A stretch of DNA of 9,863 nucleotides from Atopobiaceae bacterium (GTDB lineage Bacteria > Actinomycetota > Coriobacteriia > Coriobacteriales > Atopobiaceae). The DNA is taken from NCBI GenBank assembly GCA_017510875.1, contig JAFWLX010000036.1, positions 1 to 9,863 on the forward strand, written 5' to 3'. Positions 1 to 6,440 of the stretch are shown in pieces (position 1 is the first letter of the stretch; each line of letters opens with the position of its first letter). The notes under the pieces are model-generated. The model was not told the DNA's origin. It searched no databases and worked only from the letters and a program-made list of their open reading frames with translations. The position numbers were made by a program, and so were the translations under genes.

Positions 1-3
1 AGC

Positions 4-35
4 AGCGTGCCATCTGGCATACGCCAGCGCACGCT
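4..35. repeat. Imperfect hairpin at left edge
   Basis: Arms AGCGTGC (4-10) and GCACGCT (29-35) enclose a second stem, CTGGC (14-18) with GCCAG (23-27), around the loop ATAC. It lies about 70 bp before the first gene. A short T-run follows only at 57-60, too far away for a classical intrinsic terminator. It could be the tail of an unseen upstream transcript or part of the leader of the cyclic-nucleotide operon. I could not place a convincing promoter between it and the first gene. Confidence 0.4.
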
Positions 36-92
36 GTGCTAGGGTTATTCCGTCTGTTTTATGCATGATCTATACGGCACAACTTCGTTTTT

Positions 93-98
93 GGGAGG
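93..98 (+). promoter_or_regulatory. Ribosome-binding site that fixes the GTG start of the first CNB gene
   Basis: GGGAGG ends 5 bases before the GTG at 104. The in-frame ATG at 65 has no comparable purine-rich stretch upstream, and the residues it would add are unlike the start of a CNB domain. The GTG is therefore preferred. Confidence 0.7.
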
Positions 99-103
99 TT
101 TGC

Positions 104-589
104 GTGAGCGACAAGGAGCTGAAGAAGGGCACCGTGGTGTACTCACAGGGTGACCCAGGGGACTGCATGTACTTCATCCGCTGGGGCAAGGTTGGGCTCT
201 TCACAGGATACAAAACGCTTGGCCAGAAGAAGGTAGCCGAGCTTATGCAGGGCGACTACTTTGGCGAGATGGGACTCATCGACGGCGAGCAGCGTCCCGT
301 TACCGCCGTGGTCACCGAGCGGGACACGCAGATTGACTGCATTACCAGGGAGAACTTTGGCCAGTTCCTCCTCAACAACCCCAACAAGGTCTACCAGATC
401 ATCCAGCAGCTGTGCCACACGCTGCGTCAGACCACCAACGACTACCTTAGCGTCTGCCAGTCGGTCTCTGACGCCGTTGGAGGCAACGCAAGCGATGTTG
501 ACGCAACCAGCAACTATCGCTTTGAGCAGGACGATCAGCTGCGCGAGATTCACGACCAGCAGGCCGCAGAGCCGTCGACCAACGCGTAA
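104..589 (+). CDS. Stand-alone cyclic-nucleotide-binding domain protein (copy 1)
   Basis: The 161-residue soluble protein is almost entirely one CNB (CRP/PKA-type) domain. Residues 9-80 show the beta-roll, with the turn QGDPGD (15-20). The phosphate-binding cassette is FGEMGLIDGEQRP (53-65), in which Glu55 and Arg64 occupy the positions that bind the ribose hydroxyl and the cyclic phosphate, so binding looks intact. Helices follow (about 83-125), then a polar tail of about 35 residues. There is no helix-turn-helix, kinase, channel, TIR or membrane segment, and the N-terminal helices common before CNB domains are missing. It is the first gene of the operon; TAA at 587-589 overlaps the next gene's ribosome-binding site. 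The neighbouring cyclase suggests cAMP or a related cyclic nucleotide as ligand. The output partner is unknown; it may be a sink, a sensor or an adaptor. The domain call is firm, the role is inferred. Confidence 0.9.
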   Translation: MSDKELKKGTVVYSQGDPGDCMYFIRWGKVGLFTGYKTLGQKKVAELMQGDYFGEMGLIDGEQRPVTAVVTERDTQIDCITRENFGQFLLNNPNKVYQIIQQLCHTLRQTTNDYLSVCQSVSDAVGGNASDVDATSNYRFEQDDQLREIHDQQAAEPSTNA

Positions 590-599
590 GGAGAATTCC

Positions 600-1061
600 A
601 TGAATCACAAGAGCTACAACAGCGGCGAGGTGATCTTCCGCGAGGGGTCGTTTGGCGAGACCATGTACGAGATTACCTCCGGAAGCGTGGCCATCATTGC
701 ACGCTACGGTACGCCAGACGAGCAGCGTCTGGCCACGCTAGGCGTGGGCGAGATCTTTGGCGAGATGGGCCTGGTCGAGTACTACGAGCGCAGCGCCACG
801 GCAGTTGCGCTCGAGGACGGCACGAGCGTTGACGAGATTGGTTCGGACGAGTTCATTGCCTACCTGCAGCACCAGCCCGACAGGGTTCTGTCCATCATGG
901 GTCAGCTGAGCGCACGCGTGAAGGCAACCAAAGCCCGCTACGACGAGGCCTGCCGCACCGTGTACGACGCCATCGAGGTCGAGAAGGCTGGCGCAAAGCG
1001 CGAGCGTGACCTGCGGACGCGACTCTCCGACATGATTCGCGCGTTCACGCACTCCGCGTAG
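600..1061 (+). CDS. Stand-alone cyclic-nucleotide-binding domain protein (copy 2)
   Basis: The 153-residue paralogue of the preceding protein starts at ATG 600, behind AAGGAG (588-593) that overlaps the upstream stop. The CNB roll spans about residues 6-82, with REGSFGE (14-20) and the phosphate-binding cassette FGEMGLVEYYERS (53-65). Glu55 and Arg64 have exactly the same numbers as in copy 1, so the domains align there without gaps. After the domain comes a long charged helix (about 84-150), richer in Lys, Arg and Glu than the copy 1 tail and a plausible coiled coil. Both proteins share a post-domain pattern, T-x3-Y-x3-C-x2-V-x-D-A (copy 1 residues 111-124, copy 2 residues 110-124, approximate), which suggests a common partner surface. 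No DNA-binding or enzymatic domain is present. Translational coupling with copy 1 is likely, and heterodimerisation is possible but unproven. Confidence 0.9.
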   Translation: MNHKSYNSGEVIFREGSFGETMYEITSGSVAIIARYGTPDEQRLATLGVGEIFGEMGLVEYYERSATAVALEDGTSVDEIGSDEFIAYLQHQPDRVLSIMGQLSARVKATKARYDEACRTVYDAIEVEKAGAKRERDLRTRLSDMIRAFTHSA

Positions 1062-1099
1062 CAGCCCAAACCTGGCACCAAACGAGAATTGATGCGACC

Positions 1100-1897
1100 G
1101 TGAGCAACTCTGACTTCACCCTTACCGTACTAGGCACGCGTGGCTCAATGGCGGTGTATGGAGACGAGTACATCGAGTTTGGCGGCTCTACCTCTTGCTA
1201 CCTTGTGCAGGCAGGACAGAAGACCGTACTGCTCGATGCGGGAAGCGGCCTGCTTAAGGCACCCGTCTCGTTTCCTACACCGCCCGTCATCCTGCTAAGC
1301 CATTGGCATCTTGACCATCTGCAGGGCTTGGGCATGTACGGCCGGCTCTCGCAGGCAGGCATGTACACCCAGCTGTATGCCCCAGCAGCAAGCAAGGAGA
1401 ACGTACTCAAGAGCCTCAATGCCCTCTACACTCCCCCCTATTGGCCGCTGGAGCTTAGCGGCTATGCGGGCGACCTTGACGTTGACGTCGTGCCCAAGAC
1501 ACTTGACCTGGGACCCTTGACCGTAGAGACCATCGAGGGCAACCATCCCGGTGGATGCCTTGCCTTCAGGCTGAGCTATGAGGGCAAGGTCATTGTGTAC
1601 GCCACCGACTACGAGCACGAACCCGTCTCGTTTGCCCGACTGACGGATTTTGCACGCGACGCCAACCTGCTGCTATACGATGGGCAGTACAGCGAGGAAG
1701 ACTACGAGTCGCATAAGGGCTTTGGCCACTCTACGGCCCAGAAGGGCATCGAGCTCATGAAGGCCAGCAACGCCCAGCGGTTGCTAATCGTTCATCACGA
1801 CCCCCAGAGCACCGATACAGAGCTGCTCCAGCGCGAGCGTCGCATTGGCCGCACGGATGTGAGCTTTGCACGTGAGGGCGAGATGATTGCGCTATGA
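1100..1897 (+). CDS. Metallo-beta-lactamase-fold hydrolase, candidate cyclic-nucleotide phosphodiesterase
   Basis: The 265-residue protein has no signal peptide. An N-terminal strand motif LGTRGS (11-16) and GGSTSCYLV (28-36) lead to the hallmark SHWHLDHLQG (67-76), with metal ligands His68, His70, Asp72 and His73. Further likely ligands are His149 (EGNHPGG), Asp170 (YATDYEH) and His232 or His233 (LLIVHHDP). GHST (209-212) precedes the last one, as in RNase Z-like proteins. The family therefore resembles the RNase Z/PDE-II side of the superfamily, which acts on phosphodiesters and includes cyclic-nucleotide phosphodiesterases, rather than true beta-lactamases. GTG 1100 is chosen because the next in-frame ATG (1148) would remove the conserved GTRGS strand; its ribosome-binding site is weak. 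The stop overlaps the cyclase start by 4 bases. Lying between CNB genes and a cyclase, it could remove the signal they use. The fold is firm; the substrate is inferred. Confidence 0.87.
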   Translation: MSNSDFTLTVLGTRGSMAVYGDEYIEFGGSTSCYLVQAGQKTVLLDAGSGLLKAPVSFPTPPVILLSHWHLDHLQGLGMYGRLSQAGMYTQLYAPAASKENVLKSLNALYTPPYWPLELSGYAGDLDVDVVPKTLDLGPLTVETIEGNHPGGCLAFRLSYEGKVIVYATDYEHEPVSFARLTDFARDANLLLYDGQYSEEDYESHKGFGHSTAQKGIELMKASNAQRLLIVHHDPQSTDTELLQRERRIGRTDVSFAREGEMIAL

Positions 1898-2649
1898 GCC
1901 AGACATCTGATGCGCGCATAGCTGCGCTGGAAAAAGAGAACGAGCAGCTGCGCCGCTCGGTCGACAGCCTTAAGGACTTCATCCGCACGCGGATGGGGCC
2001 CTACGTTACCTACGAGGTGCTCGATGAGATCATGGGACATGAGGGCAACGCTGCCATAGAGGGCGAGCGCCGAGTTGTGACCATGATGTTCACCGACATC
2101 CGCCAGTCAACGGAGCTTTCCGAACGCATGAGCGCAACGGATTACATCAAGCTGCTCAACCATTACTTCAGCAACATGATTGATATCATCGACGCCTGGC
2201 AGGGCAACATCCTTGGCTTTGTGGGAGACGCCATCGTAGCCGTGTTTGGCGCACCCAAGCCAAACGATGACGCCGCGTTTCAGGCGGTGGGCAGCGCCGT
2301 GGCCATGCAGCGCCGGATGGAGGCCGTCAACGCATGGAACAACGAGCAAGGCTACCCCAGCATTGCCATGGGCATTGGCATTCACACTGGCGAGGCCATT
2401 GTGGGATGCATTGGCTCTGAGACCCGCATGAAATATGACATGATTGGCCGAAACGTCAACCTGGCATCGCGGATTGAGGGCTACACGAAGGGCGGACAGA
2501 TTCTGGTGTCCACCGCAACCTTAGAGGCAGCAGGCTCGCTTGTGGTGGAATGCCCAAAGAACGCGCAATGGGTAAGCCCTAAGGGCATCCAAGGGCAGGT
2601 GCAAGTCCACGACATCGTTGGATTTGGGTCACTAAGAATCCCAGGCTAG
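1894..2649 (+). CDS. Soluble class III adenylate/guanylate-type cyclase
   Basis: The 251-residue protein would make a 3',5'-cyclic nucleotide from an NTP. Residues 5-30 form a heptad-like coiled coil. RMGPYVTYEVLDEIM (33-47) resembles the linker that precedes many bacterial cyclase domains, and the catalytic domain covers about 58-245. The two metal aspartates are Asp68 (MFTDIRQST) and Asp112 (FVGDAIVAVFG). Transition-state Asn189 and Arg193 are in RNVNLASR, and a purine-contact aspartate, Asp182, is in YDMIG. The position usually held by the purine-selecting lysine, three residues before the GD motif, is Gly108, so base preference cannot be assumed. No membrane segment or known sensor domain is present, so control may come through the coiled coil or partner proteins. 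ATGA overlap with the hydrolase gene suggests translational coupling. It is the last gene of the operon. Class III assignment is firm; the product (cAMP, cGMP or another) is open. Confidence 0.93.
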   Translation: MSQTSDARIAALEKENEQLRRSVDSLKDFIRTRMGPYVTYEVLDEIMGHEGNAAIEGERRVVTMMFTDIRQSTELSERMSATDYIKLLNHYFSNMIDIIDAWQGNILGFVGDAIVAVFGAPKPNDDAAFQAVGSAVAMQRRMEAVNAWNNEQGYPSIAMGIGIHTGEAIVGCIGSETRMKYDMIGRNVNLASRIEGYTKGGQILVSTATLEAAGSLVVECPKNAQWVSPKGIQGQVQVHDIVGFGSLRIPG

Positions 2650-2654
2650 CGGTT

Positions 2655-3269
2655 CTATTGCACAAGCGGCTGGGCAGAGCTGTTTTCCTCAAACATCTCC
2701 TCTTTAAGATGCTGCAAGAACTGGCACAAGAAGTCGTGCCTAGACTCGGCGAGCTCTCTGCCCGACTGAGTGTTCATCTCGTCTTTAAGCAGCAGGAGCT
2801 TGTCAAAGAAGTGCTGCACCGAATCCTCTAGCGACCTTCCGTGCTCTCCGCCATAGGCAAAGGTGCGTGCGATGCCTATTGCGCCAAGGGCATCGAGCCT
2901 GTCGGCATCCTGCACGATCATTCCCTCGATGGTCTCGGGCTTCTGGCCTCTGTTCTGAGTAAACGACACCGTGTTGATGGCCTCGCAGATCTGCTCGATG
3001 CGATCGGTGTCCACCAGGGATTGCTCGAGAAACGCCCGCGCATTGGCATTGCCCTCGGTGTGGAACAACTTGTAGTCATCGGCATCATGGAGCAACGCCG
3101 CCAAGGCCACCACCAGAGCATCACAGCTAGGCTCCGTCTGGGCAATGAGCATGGCGTTTTGCCACACGCGCAGCGCATGGCCTGCGTCATGCCCGCCAGA
3201 GTTGTCTACAAACAGCTCGGATACGTAGTCGATGGCCGCCTGGACGGTTGCCTCTCCCTCTGTAAGCAC
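2655..3269 (-). CDS. HD-domain phosphohydrolase, YpgQ/YedJ-like
   Basis: The 204-residue soluble protein has metal-site residues in the order expected for HD hydrolases: GGHDAGHALRVWQNA (25-39, His31 the likely first ligand), LLHDADD (59-65, His61-Asp62), and QDADRLDALGAIGIART (about 120-136), which supplies the last aspartate. This spacing and length match the YpgQ/YedJ group of metal-dependent phosphohydrolases; B. subtilis YpgQ is known to act on nucleotides, but the substrate here is not readable. The start is GTG at 3269 behind AGGAG about 5 bases upstream; no nearer ATG has a comparable signal. The gene is convergent with the cyclase, with only 5 bases between the stop codons, so no separate terminator fits there. 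A link to the cyclic-nucleotide operon is possible but position is the only evidence. Confidence 0.88.
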   Translation of the reverse strand: MLTEGEATVQAAIDYVSELFVDNSGGHDAGHALRVWQNAMLIAQTEPSCDALVVALAALLHDADDYKLFHTEGNANARAFLEQSLVDTDRIEQICEAINTVSFTQNRGQKPETIEGMIVQDADRLDALGAIGIARTFAYGGEHGRSLEDSVQHFFDKLLLLKDEMNTQSGRELAESRHDFLCQFLQHLKEEMFEENSSAQPLVQ

Positions 3270-3283
3270 GTTACTCCTGTCTT

Positions 3284-3317
3284 CGGTATGAGCTCTTGCA
3301 ACAGCATACCGCTTTTT
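3284..3317 (+). terminator. Hairpin followed by T-run, possible plus-strand terminator
   Basis: CGGTATG (3284-3290) and CATACCG (3305-3311) form a 7-bp stem with a 14-base loop, followed directly by CTTTTT and then GCTTT. On the plus strand this has the shape of an intrinsic terminator, though the stem is short and the loop large. It lies just upstream of the start of the minus-strand HD gene, so it could end plus-strand transcription that runs from the cyclase operon through that gene. Read on the minus strand it is a leader hairpin just before the ribosome-binding site. Confidence 0.4.
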
Positions 3318-3415
3318 GCTTTAGGCCACAGAGACTTCTAGGCCCCCAAACACTAAACTGTAAGGACGAACTTGACTACTCGGATTGGATGCACATGCAC
3401 AGCAAGGCGCGCCAT

Positions 3416-4252
3416 ATGCGAAAAGACGCACGCGAACACAGCTTGCTAGGACCTGCCATCGTTATTCTCGTGCTGCTTGTAGCGTTTGCTCACTGCACGC
3501 TCACCAGACGCTCGCGCAGCAACGTAAGCTGGCAAGACCCGCCGCAGGACAACGCGTATCTTTTTGACAGAGATAAATTTTTGCATGACAACGGCCGCTA
3601 TACCTACGAGGATGGGTCGGTTGTAGCGCGCAGGACGGGCGTTGACGTTGCCGACCACGAAGGCCACATTGACTGGGAGGCCGTAGCCAACGACGGCATC
3701 GAGTTTGCCTTTATCCGCATTGGGTATAGGGGCAACACCGAGGGACTCGTCCACGAGGACGAACTCTTTGAGGAGAACCTAACGGCAGCTCAAAATGCTG
3801 GGCTTGCCTGTGGAACCTACTTCTACTCGCAAGCACTTAACGAGGACGAGGCGCGCGAGGAGGCAGCCTTTGTCATCGACCGCTTGGGATCGCGACAACT
3901 TGAGTACCCGGTGGTGTTCGATTACGAGCTGGGTAGCGGCCACAGGATTGCCGATGTTGACGAGGCCACGGCAACGGCGTGCGTGCGAGCCTTCTGCGAG
4001 GCCATCCGTGATGCAGGGTACACCCCCATGCTCTACGGCAACAACTATGACCTGCGACGCATAAGCCTGTCTGAGCTTCCCGACTACCCCATCTGGTTTG
4101 CCGAGTACGGTTCGACACCCTCGTACGAGGGCGCCTTTGCCATATGGCAGTACAGCGAATCCGGTCACGTTAACGGGATAGACTCCAATGTCGACCTCAA
4201 CCTTGATCTAAGCGAGGCCTTACAGGCGCTTAGCTCGGCCAGCGAGGAGTAA
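3416..4252 (+). CDS. Membrane-anchored GH25 muramidase (lysozyme)
   Basis: The protein cleaves the N-acetylmuramic acid to N-acetylglucosamine linkage in peptidoglycan and should act outside the cell. Numbered from ATG 3416 (278 residues), a charged N-terminus and a hydrophobic segment (11-26) form a signal anchor or signal peptide. Cys27 is not a lipobox cysteine, because His stands before it. The GH25 domain fills about 74-262: GVDVADHEGHIDW (75-87, catalytic-region Asp77), FDYELG (168-173, Asp169 and Glu171 of the D-x-E motif), IWFAEYG (226-232) and IWQYSESGHVNGIDSNVDLN (243-262). Start choice is uncertain: ATG 3416 has AAGG 8 bases upstream and gives the shortest signal region, whereas in-frame ATGs at 3389 and 3395 have poorer ribosome-binding sites. 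No cell-wall-binding repeats follow the domain. Possible roles are wall remodelling or attack on other cells. It is divergent from the HD gene and convergent with the HD-GYP gene. Confidence 0.92.
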   Translation: MRKDAREHSLLGPAIVILVLLVAFAHCTLTRRSRSNVSWQDPPQDNAYLFDRDKFLHDNGRYTYEDGSVVARRTGVDVADHEGHIDWEAVANDGIEFAFIRIGYRGNTEGLVHEDELFEENLTAAQNAGLACGTYFYSQALNEDEAREEAAFVIDRLGSRQLEYPVVFDYELGSGHRIADVDEATATACVRAFCEAIRDAGYTPMLYGNNYDLRRISLSELPDYPIWFAEYGSTPSYEGAFAIWQYSESGHVNGIDSNVDLNLDLSEALQALSSASEE

Positions 4253-4258
4253 AAGGCC

Positions 4259-4326
4259 CGGACGTGAACGGGGGACGTGTTTTACGTTCTTTCTTGGACG
4301 AAAAACACGTCCCCCGTTCACGTCCG
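4259..4326. terminator. 68-bp near-perfect hairpin between convergent genes
   Basis: Arms 4259-4289 and 4296-4326 pair over 31 bp with one A-A mismatch (4284/4301) and one G-T wobble (4288/4297) around the loop TTTCTT; the outer 25 bp are perfect. It fills the gap between the stops of the muramidase and HD-GYP genes and is symmetric, so it could end transcription from both sides. No T-run follows either arm; the T4/A4 tracts lie inside the stem. It is also longer than most terminators, so it may instead be, or derive from, a dispersed palindromic repeat. It shares a GGGGAC core with the repeat at 8949-9053. Confidence 0.7.
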
Positions 4327-4341
4327 AGGTAGCGCTCTAGC

Positions 4342-6033
4342 TCACTCCAGGCCTTGATAGTACTGCTCAAGGTAGGGCCGCGCCTGTACGTAGTACGGCT
4401 CCAGACGCTTGTCAAACTGGGTGCCCATACCATCCATGATGATGGCGTCGGCACGCTCGAACGACATGGCCTCCTTGTACACACGCTTGCTCACCAGCGC
4501 ATCGTACACGTCAGCAATTGCCATAATGCGTGCCTCAAGGGGAATCTCCTCCCCTTTCAAACCCTCCGGATACCCCGAGCCGTCCCACCTCTCGTGATGG
4601 TAGTGAGCCACGTTCTCGGCAATGCGATGAAACTCGTAGTCGTCTGTTCCCACAAGAATCTGGTGCACAATGCGCGCGCCCTCGGCGGCATGCGCCTTCA
4701 TCTTCTCAAACTCCTCGGGCGTAAAGCGTCCCGGCTTGCGCAGAATGGCGTCGTCAACGGCAATCTTGCCCAGGTCATGCATGGGTGCCGCCTTTATCAC
4801 ATTGCGACAGAAGCTGTCGGTGAGCTCGTCAACGCCAGCGCCCTTCATCTGCGCAATCAGAAGCCTCACGCCCTCGCTGGTCCTGCGAATGTGTCCGCCG
4901 GTAGAGTTGTCGCGGCTCTCAACCATGGTGGCCATGCTCAGCACCAGGTTGTCGTGCATCTCGACAATGTGCGCCGTCTTCTTCTCTACCTCGTCTTGCA
5001 GCTGCGTGTTAAACGAGTTGAGCAGCTTGATGTAGCGCTGGTCTACGGTATCGTCGGTAATGAACAGCTGATAACCCGTCTTGCGCTTTCCGCTGTACAG
5101 GTACTGCACGTCAATCTGATAGGTCTTGTCGCCTAGCTTGTACAGATTTGTATTGTCCTTCTGATCTGCCTCAAAGGCAGTGAGCCATGGAAGAACCGTC
5201 TGCGCCATGAACTCGTTGGAATCCAGCGGCATATCAACGGTCAGCTCGTTAAGCTGAGGAAACACCTTCTTTGCCGTCGTATTGCTCCCTAGGTAGTTGT
5301 ACTTGAAGTCAAAGGAGGCAAAGCCTGTGGCACCGCTCTGTTTGAGCGAGTCAATGGCAGAGTCGCCTATGTTGTACATGCTCATGCGATAGGCAATCAC
5401 CAAGTACACAACCAGCGCAAAATCGTACGCAACAGCCAGAAGCTCGACCCCTGGCACGGTCATCCTTCCCCCAAAGAAGCAGACCATGGCCACAGACTCG
5501 GTAAGAAAGAGCAGGTAGAGAGTTTTGCGAGACACCTGGGTGTTTTTCAGATACGTATAGACCACAGCCGCAAAGCTTGCACAGAAATACGCCACCTCCA
5601 TAGCGATGAACGCGGCATGCGCCGGCCCGTATTGCTTCTTGAGCGCAGACACACCGCCCATCTGCACCAACTCTGCGTCTGCGTAATACAGGGGCGACTT
5701 TCCAATGGTTAAAACGCATATATACATAGCCGTGCAGAAACAGAGCAGGGCCACGCGCACACGACGGTCTATCTTGATGCTACAGAGGCTAAACACGGCA
5801 AGCATGAGGGTGTACAGCAGGTAGCACCCGCCTATGTAGGACATCTTGGTTGCTACAAGCGCCGCTTCCAGCGTACTTGACTGCGAAACCAAGTAGTACC
5901 CCAGATTGGCAATGGGAACAAGCACGAAGATCAGCGTGATGTGCATGTCAAAATGCTTATGCCAGATGGACAGGTAGCATATGGTGAGCACGACTGCCAA
6001 CGCAAGCATGAACAGGTAGTACGCAGCCATCAT
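4342..6033 (-). CDS. Polytopic membrane HD-GYP protein, predicted cyclic di-GMP phosphodiesterase
   Basis: The 563-residue protein would lower cyclic di-GMP in response to an unknown signal. About seven hydrophobic segments fill residues 3-216, resembling the 7TM sensor region found on some histidine kinases. Residues about 235-335 look like a PAS-type domain, and 336-358 like a coiled-coil linker. The HD-GYP domain (about 358-555) has HIRRT (His381), MHDLGKIAVDDAIL (418-431; His419, Asp420, Lys423), MKAHAAEGA (His448), HHERWDGSGYPEGLKGEEIP (479-498) and IADVYDAL (507-513, Asp508). These cover the residues expected for metal binding and the GYP signature, so it looks catalytically intact. The start is ATG 6033 behind a GGAAGAGA-type site; an adjacent ATG at 6030 is possible. 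No GGDEF domain is fused. The muramidase gene converges on it across the 68-bp hairpin. Confidence 0.93.
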   Translation of the reverse strand: MMAAYYLFMLALAVVLTICYLSIWHKHFDMHITLIFVLVPIANLGYYLVSQSSTLEAALVATKMSYIGGCYLLYTLMLAVFSLCSIKIDRRVRVALLCFCTAMYICVLTIGKSPLYYADAELVQMGGVSALKKQYGPAHAAFIAMEVAYFCASFAAVVYTYLKNTQVSRKTLYLLFLTESVAMVCFFGGRMTVPGVELLAVAYDFALVVYLVIAYRMSMYNIGDSAIDSLKQSGATGFASFDFKYNYLGSNTTAKKVFPQLNELTVDMPLDSNEFMAQTVLPWLTAFEADQKDNTNLYKLGDKTYQIDVQYLYSGKRKTGYQLFITDDTVDQRYIKLLNSFNTQLQDEVEKKTAHIVEMHDNLVLSMATMVESRDNSTGGHIRRTSEGVRLLIAQMKGAGVDELTDSFCRNVIKAAPMHDLGKIAVDDAILRKPGRFTPEEFEKMKAHAAEGARIVHQILVGTDDYEFHRIAENVAHYHHERWDGSGYPEGLKGEEIPLEARIMAIADVYDALVSKRVYKEAMSFERADAIIMDGMGTQFDKRLEPYYVQARPYLEQYYQGLE

Positions 6034-6156
6034 GGTGGTGTCTCTTCCGTTTCCAAACCCCTGTGGGTAGTTTTTCAGGTGCTACACTGACTATAGCTGT
6101 AGATAAGATATCTATGAGTCACAAAGACGACCATAGGCCACAAAGGACGATTATTC
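6034..6156. other. Upstream region of the HD-GYP gene, no gene seen
   Basis: This AT-richer stretch lies between the HD-GYP start and repeat A. On the minus strand TATAGT (about 6090-6095) could be a -10 box for the HD-GYP gene, but I see no good -35 box at the usual distance, so no promoter is claimed. No coding sequence is supported. Confidence 0.4.
6150..6156. repeat. Left 7-bp direct repeat flanking repeat A
   Basis: ATTATTC directly precedes the left arm of the palindrome (6157) and recurs at 6389-6395, one base after the right arm (ending 6387). This resembles a target-site duplication, but it is short and AT-rich and copy B has no equivalent. Confidence 0.45.
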
Positions 6157-6387
6157 GTTACAGGTCACGGGTTGGCCATTACGGGTACCGTCTGGCTCCG
6201 CTTCGGCTAAGCGTTTCGCCCTTACGGCGCGGCAGCTGCGGAACTCGCTCGCTGGCGCGTTTTGCACGAGCCCTTCGGGCCGTGACATGCCACTGGCATG
6301 TCACGCTCGCTCCCGCCGCGCCGACGGGCGAAACAGCCTCAGAAGGAGCCAGACGGTACCCGTCTTGGCCGACCCGTGACCTGTAAC
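6157..6387. repeat. Structured palindromic repeat, copy A
   Basis: The 231-bp element pairs with itself in nested stems: 6157-6177 with 6367-6387 (21 bp, one wobble), 6181-6199 with 6345-6363 (19 bp, perfect), 6213-6221 with 6326-6334 (9 bp) and 6225-6232 with 6316-6323 (8 bp). A side hairpin GCTTCGGCTAAGC (6200-6212) and the opposite AGCCTCAGAA (6335-6344) interrupt the long stem. The core carries CCCTTCGGG (6271-6279) and an 11-bp hairpin, CGTGACATGCC/GGCATGTCACG with loop ACT (6281-6305). A second copy lies at 8058-8262 in the same orientation. Any open reading frame across it is a by-product of the repeat. I do not recognise the family; it may be a structured RNA, a palindromic mobile element without its own transposase, or a cruciform-forming site. 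Confidence 0.9.
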
Positions 6388-6388
6388 A

Positions 6389-6395
6389 ATTATTC
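6389..6395. repeat. Right 7-bp direct repeat flanking repeat A
   Basis: This is the second copy of ATTATTC (see 6150-6156), separated by one base from the right arm of the palindrome. Confidence 0.45.
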
Positions 6396-6440
6396 TTCGC
6401 CGCGGGAAGCCGCCCAAGATTGGCTGGCCTCTCACAAACC

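Noticed and set aside
104..2649. Pycsar or CBASS antiphage defence system
   Set aside because: The cyclase is class III, as in Pycsar, but no CNB-linked TIR, transmembrane or nuclease effector is present, and there are no defence or mobile genes around it. A paired hydrolase would also be unusual for those systems.
2841..3341. Plus-strand frame of 166 codons opposite the YpgQ-like gene
   Set aside because: It is antisense to conserved HD motifs and has no independent support.
3470..3500. Lipoprotein signal for the GH25 muramidase
   Set aside because: Cys27 is preceded by Phe-Ala-His; histidine before the cysteine does not fit a lipobox.
4354..5136. Long plus-strand frame opposite the HD-GYP gene
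   Set aside because: It mirrors the conserved HD-GYP coding region on the other strand; no ribosome-binding site or domain supports it.
6063..6386. Plus-strand open frame of 107 codons across repeat A
   Set aside because: It lies almost wholly in the palindrome; the peptide RALRAVTCHWHVT recurs in an unrelated frame setting across copy B, so it is a by-product of the repeat. It has no ribosome-binding site and no recognisable domain.
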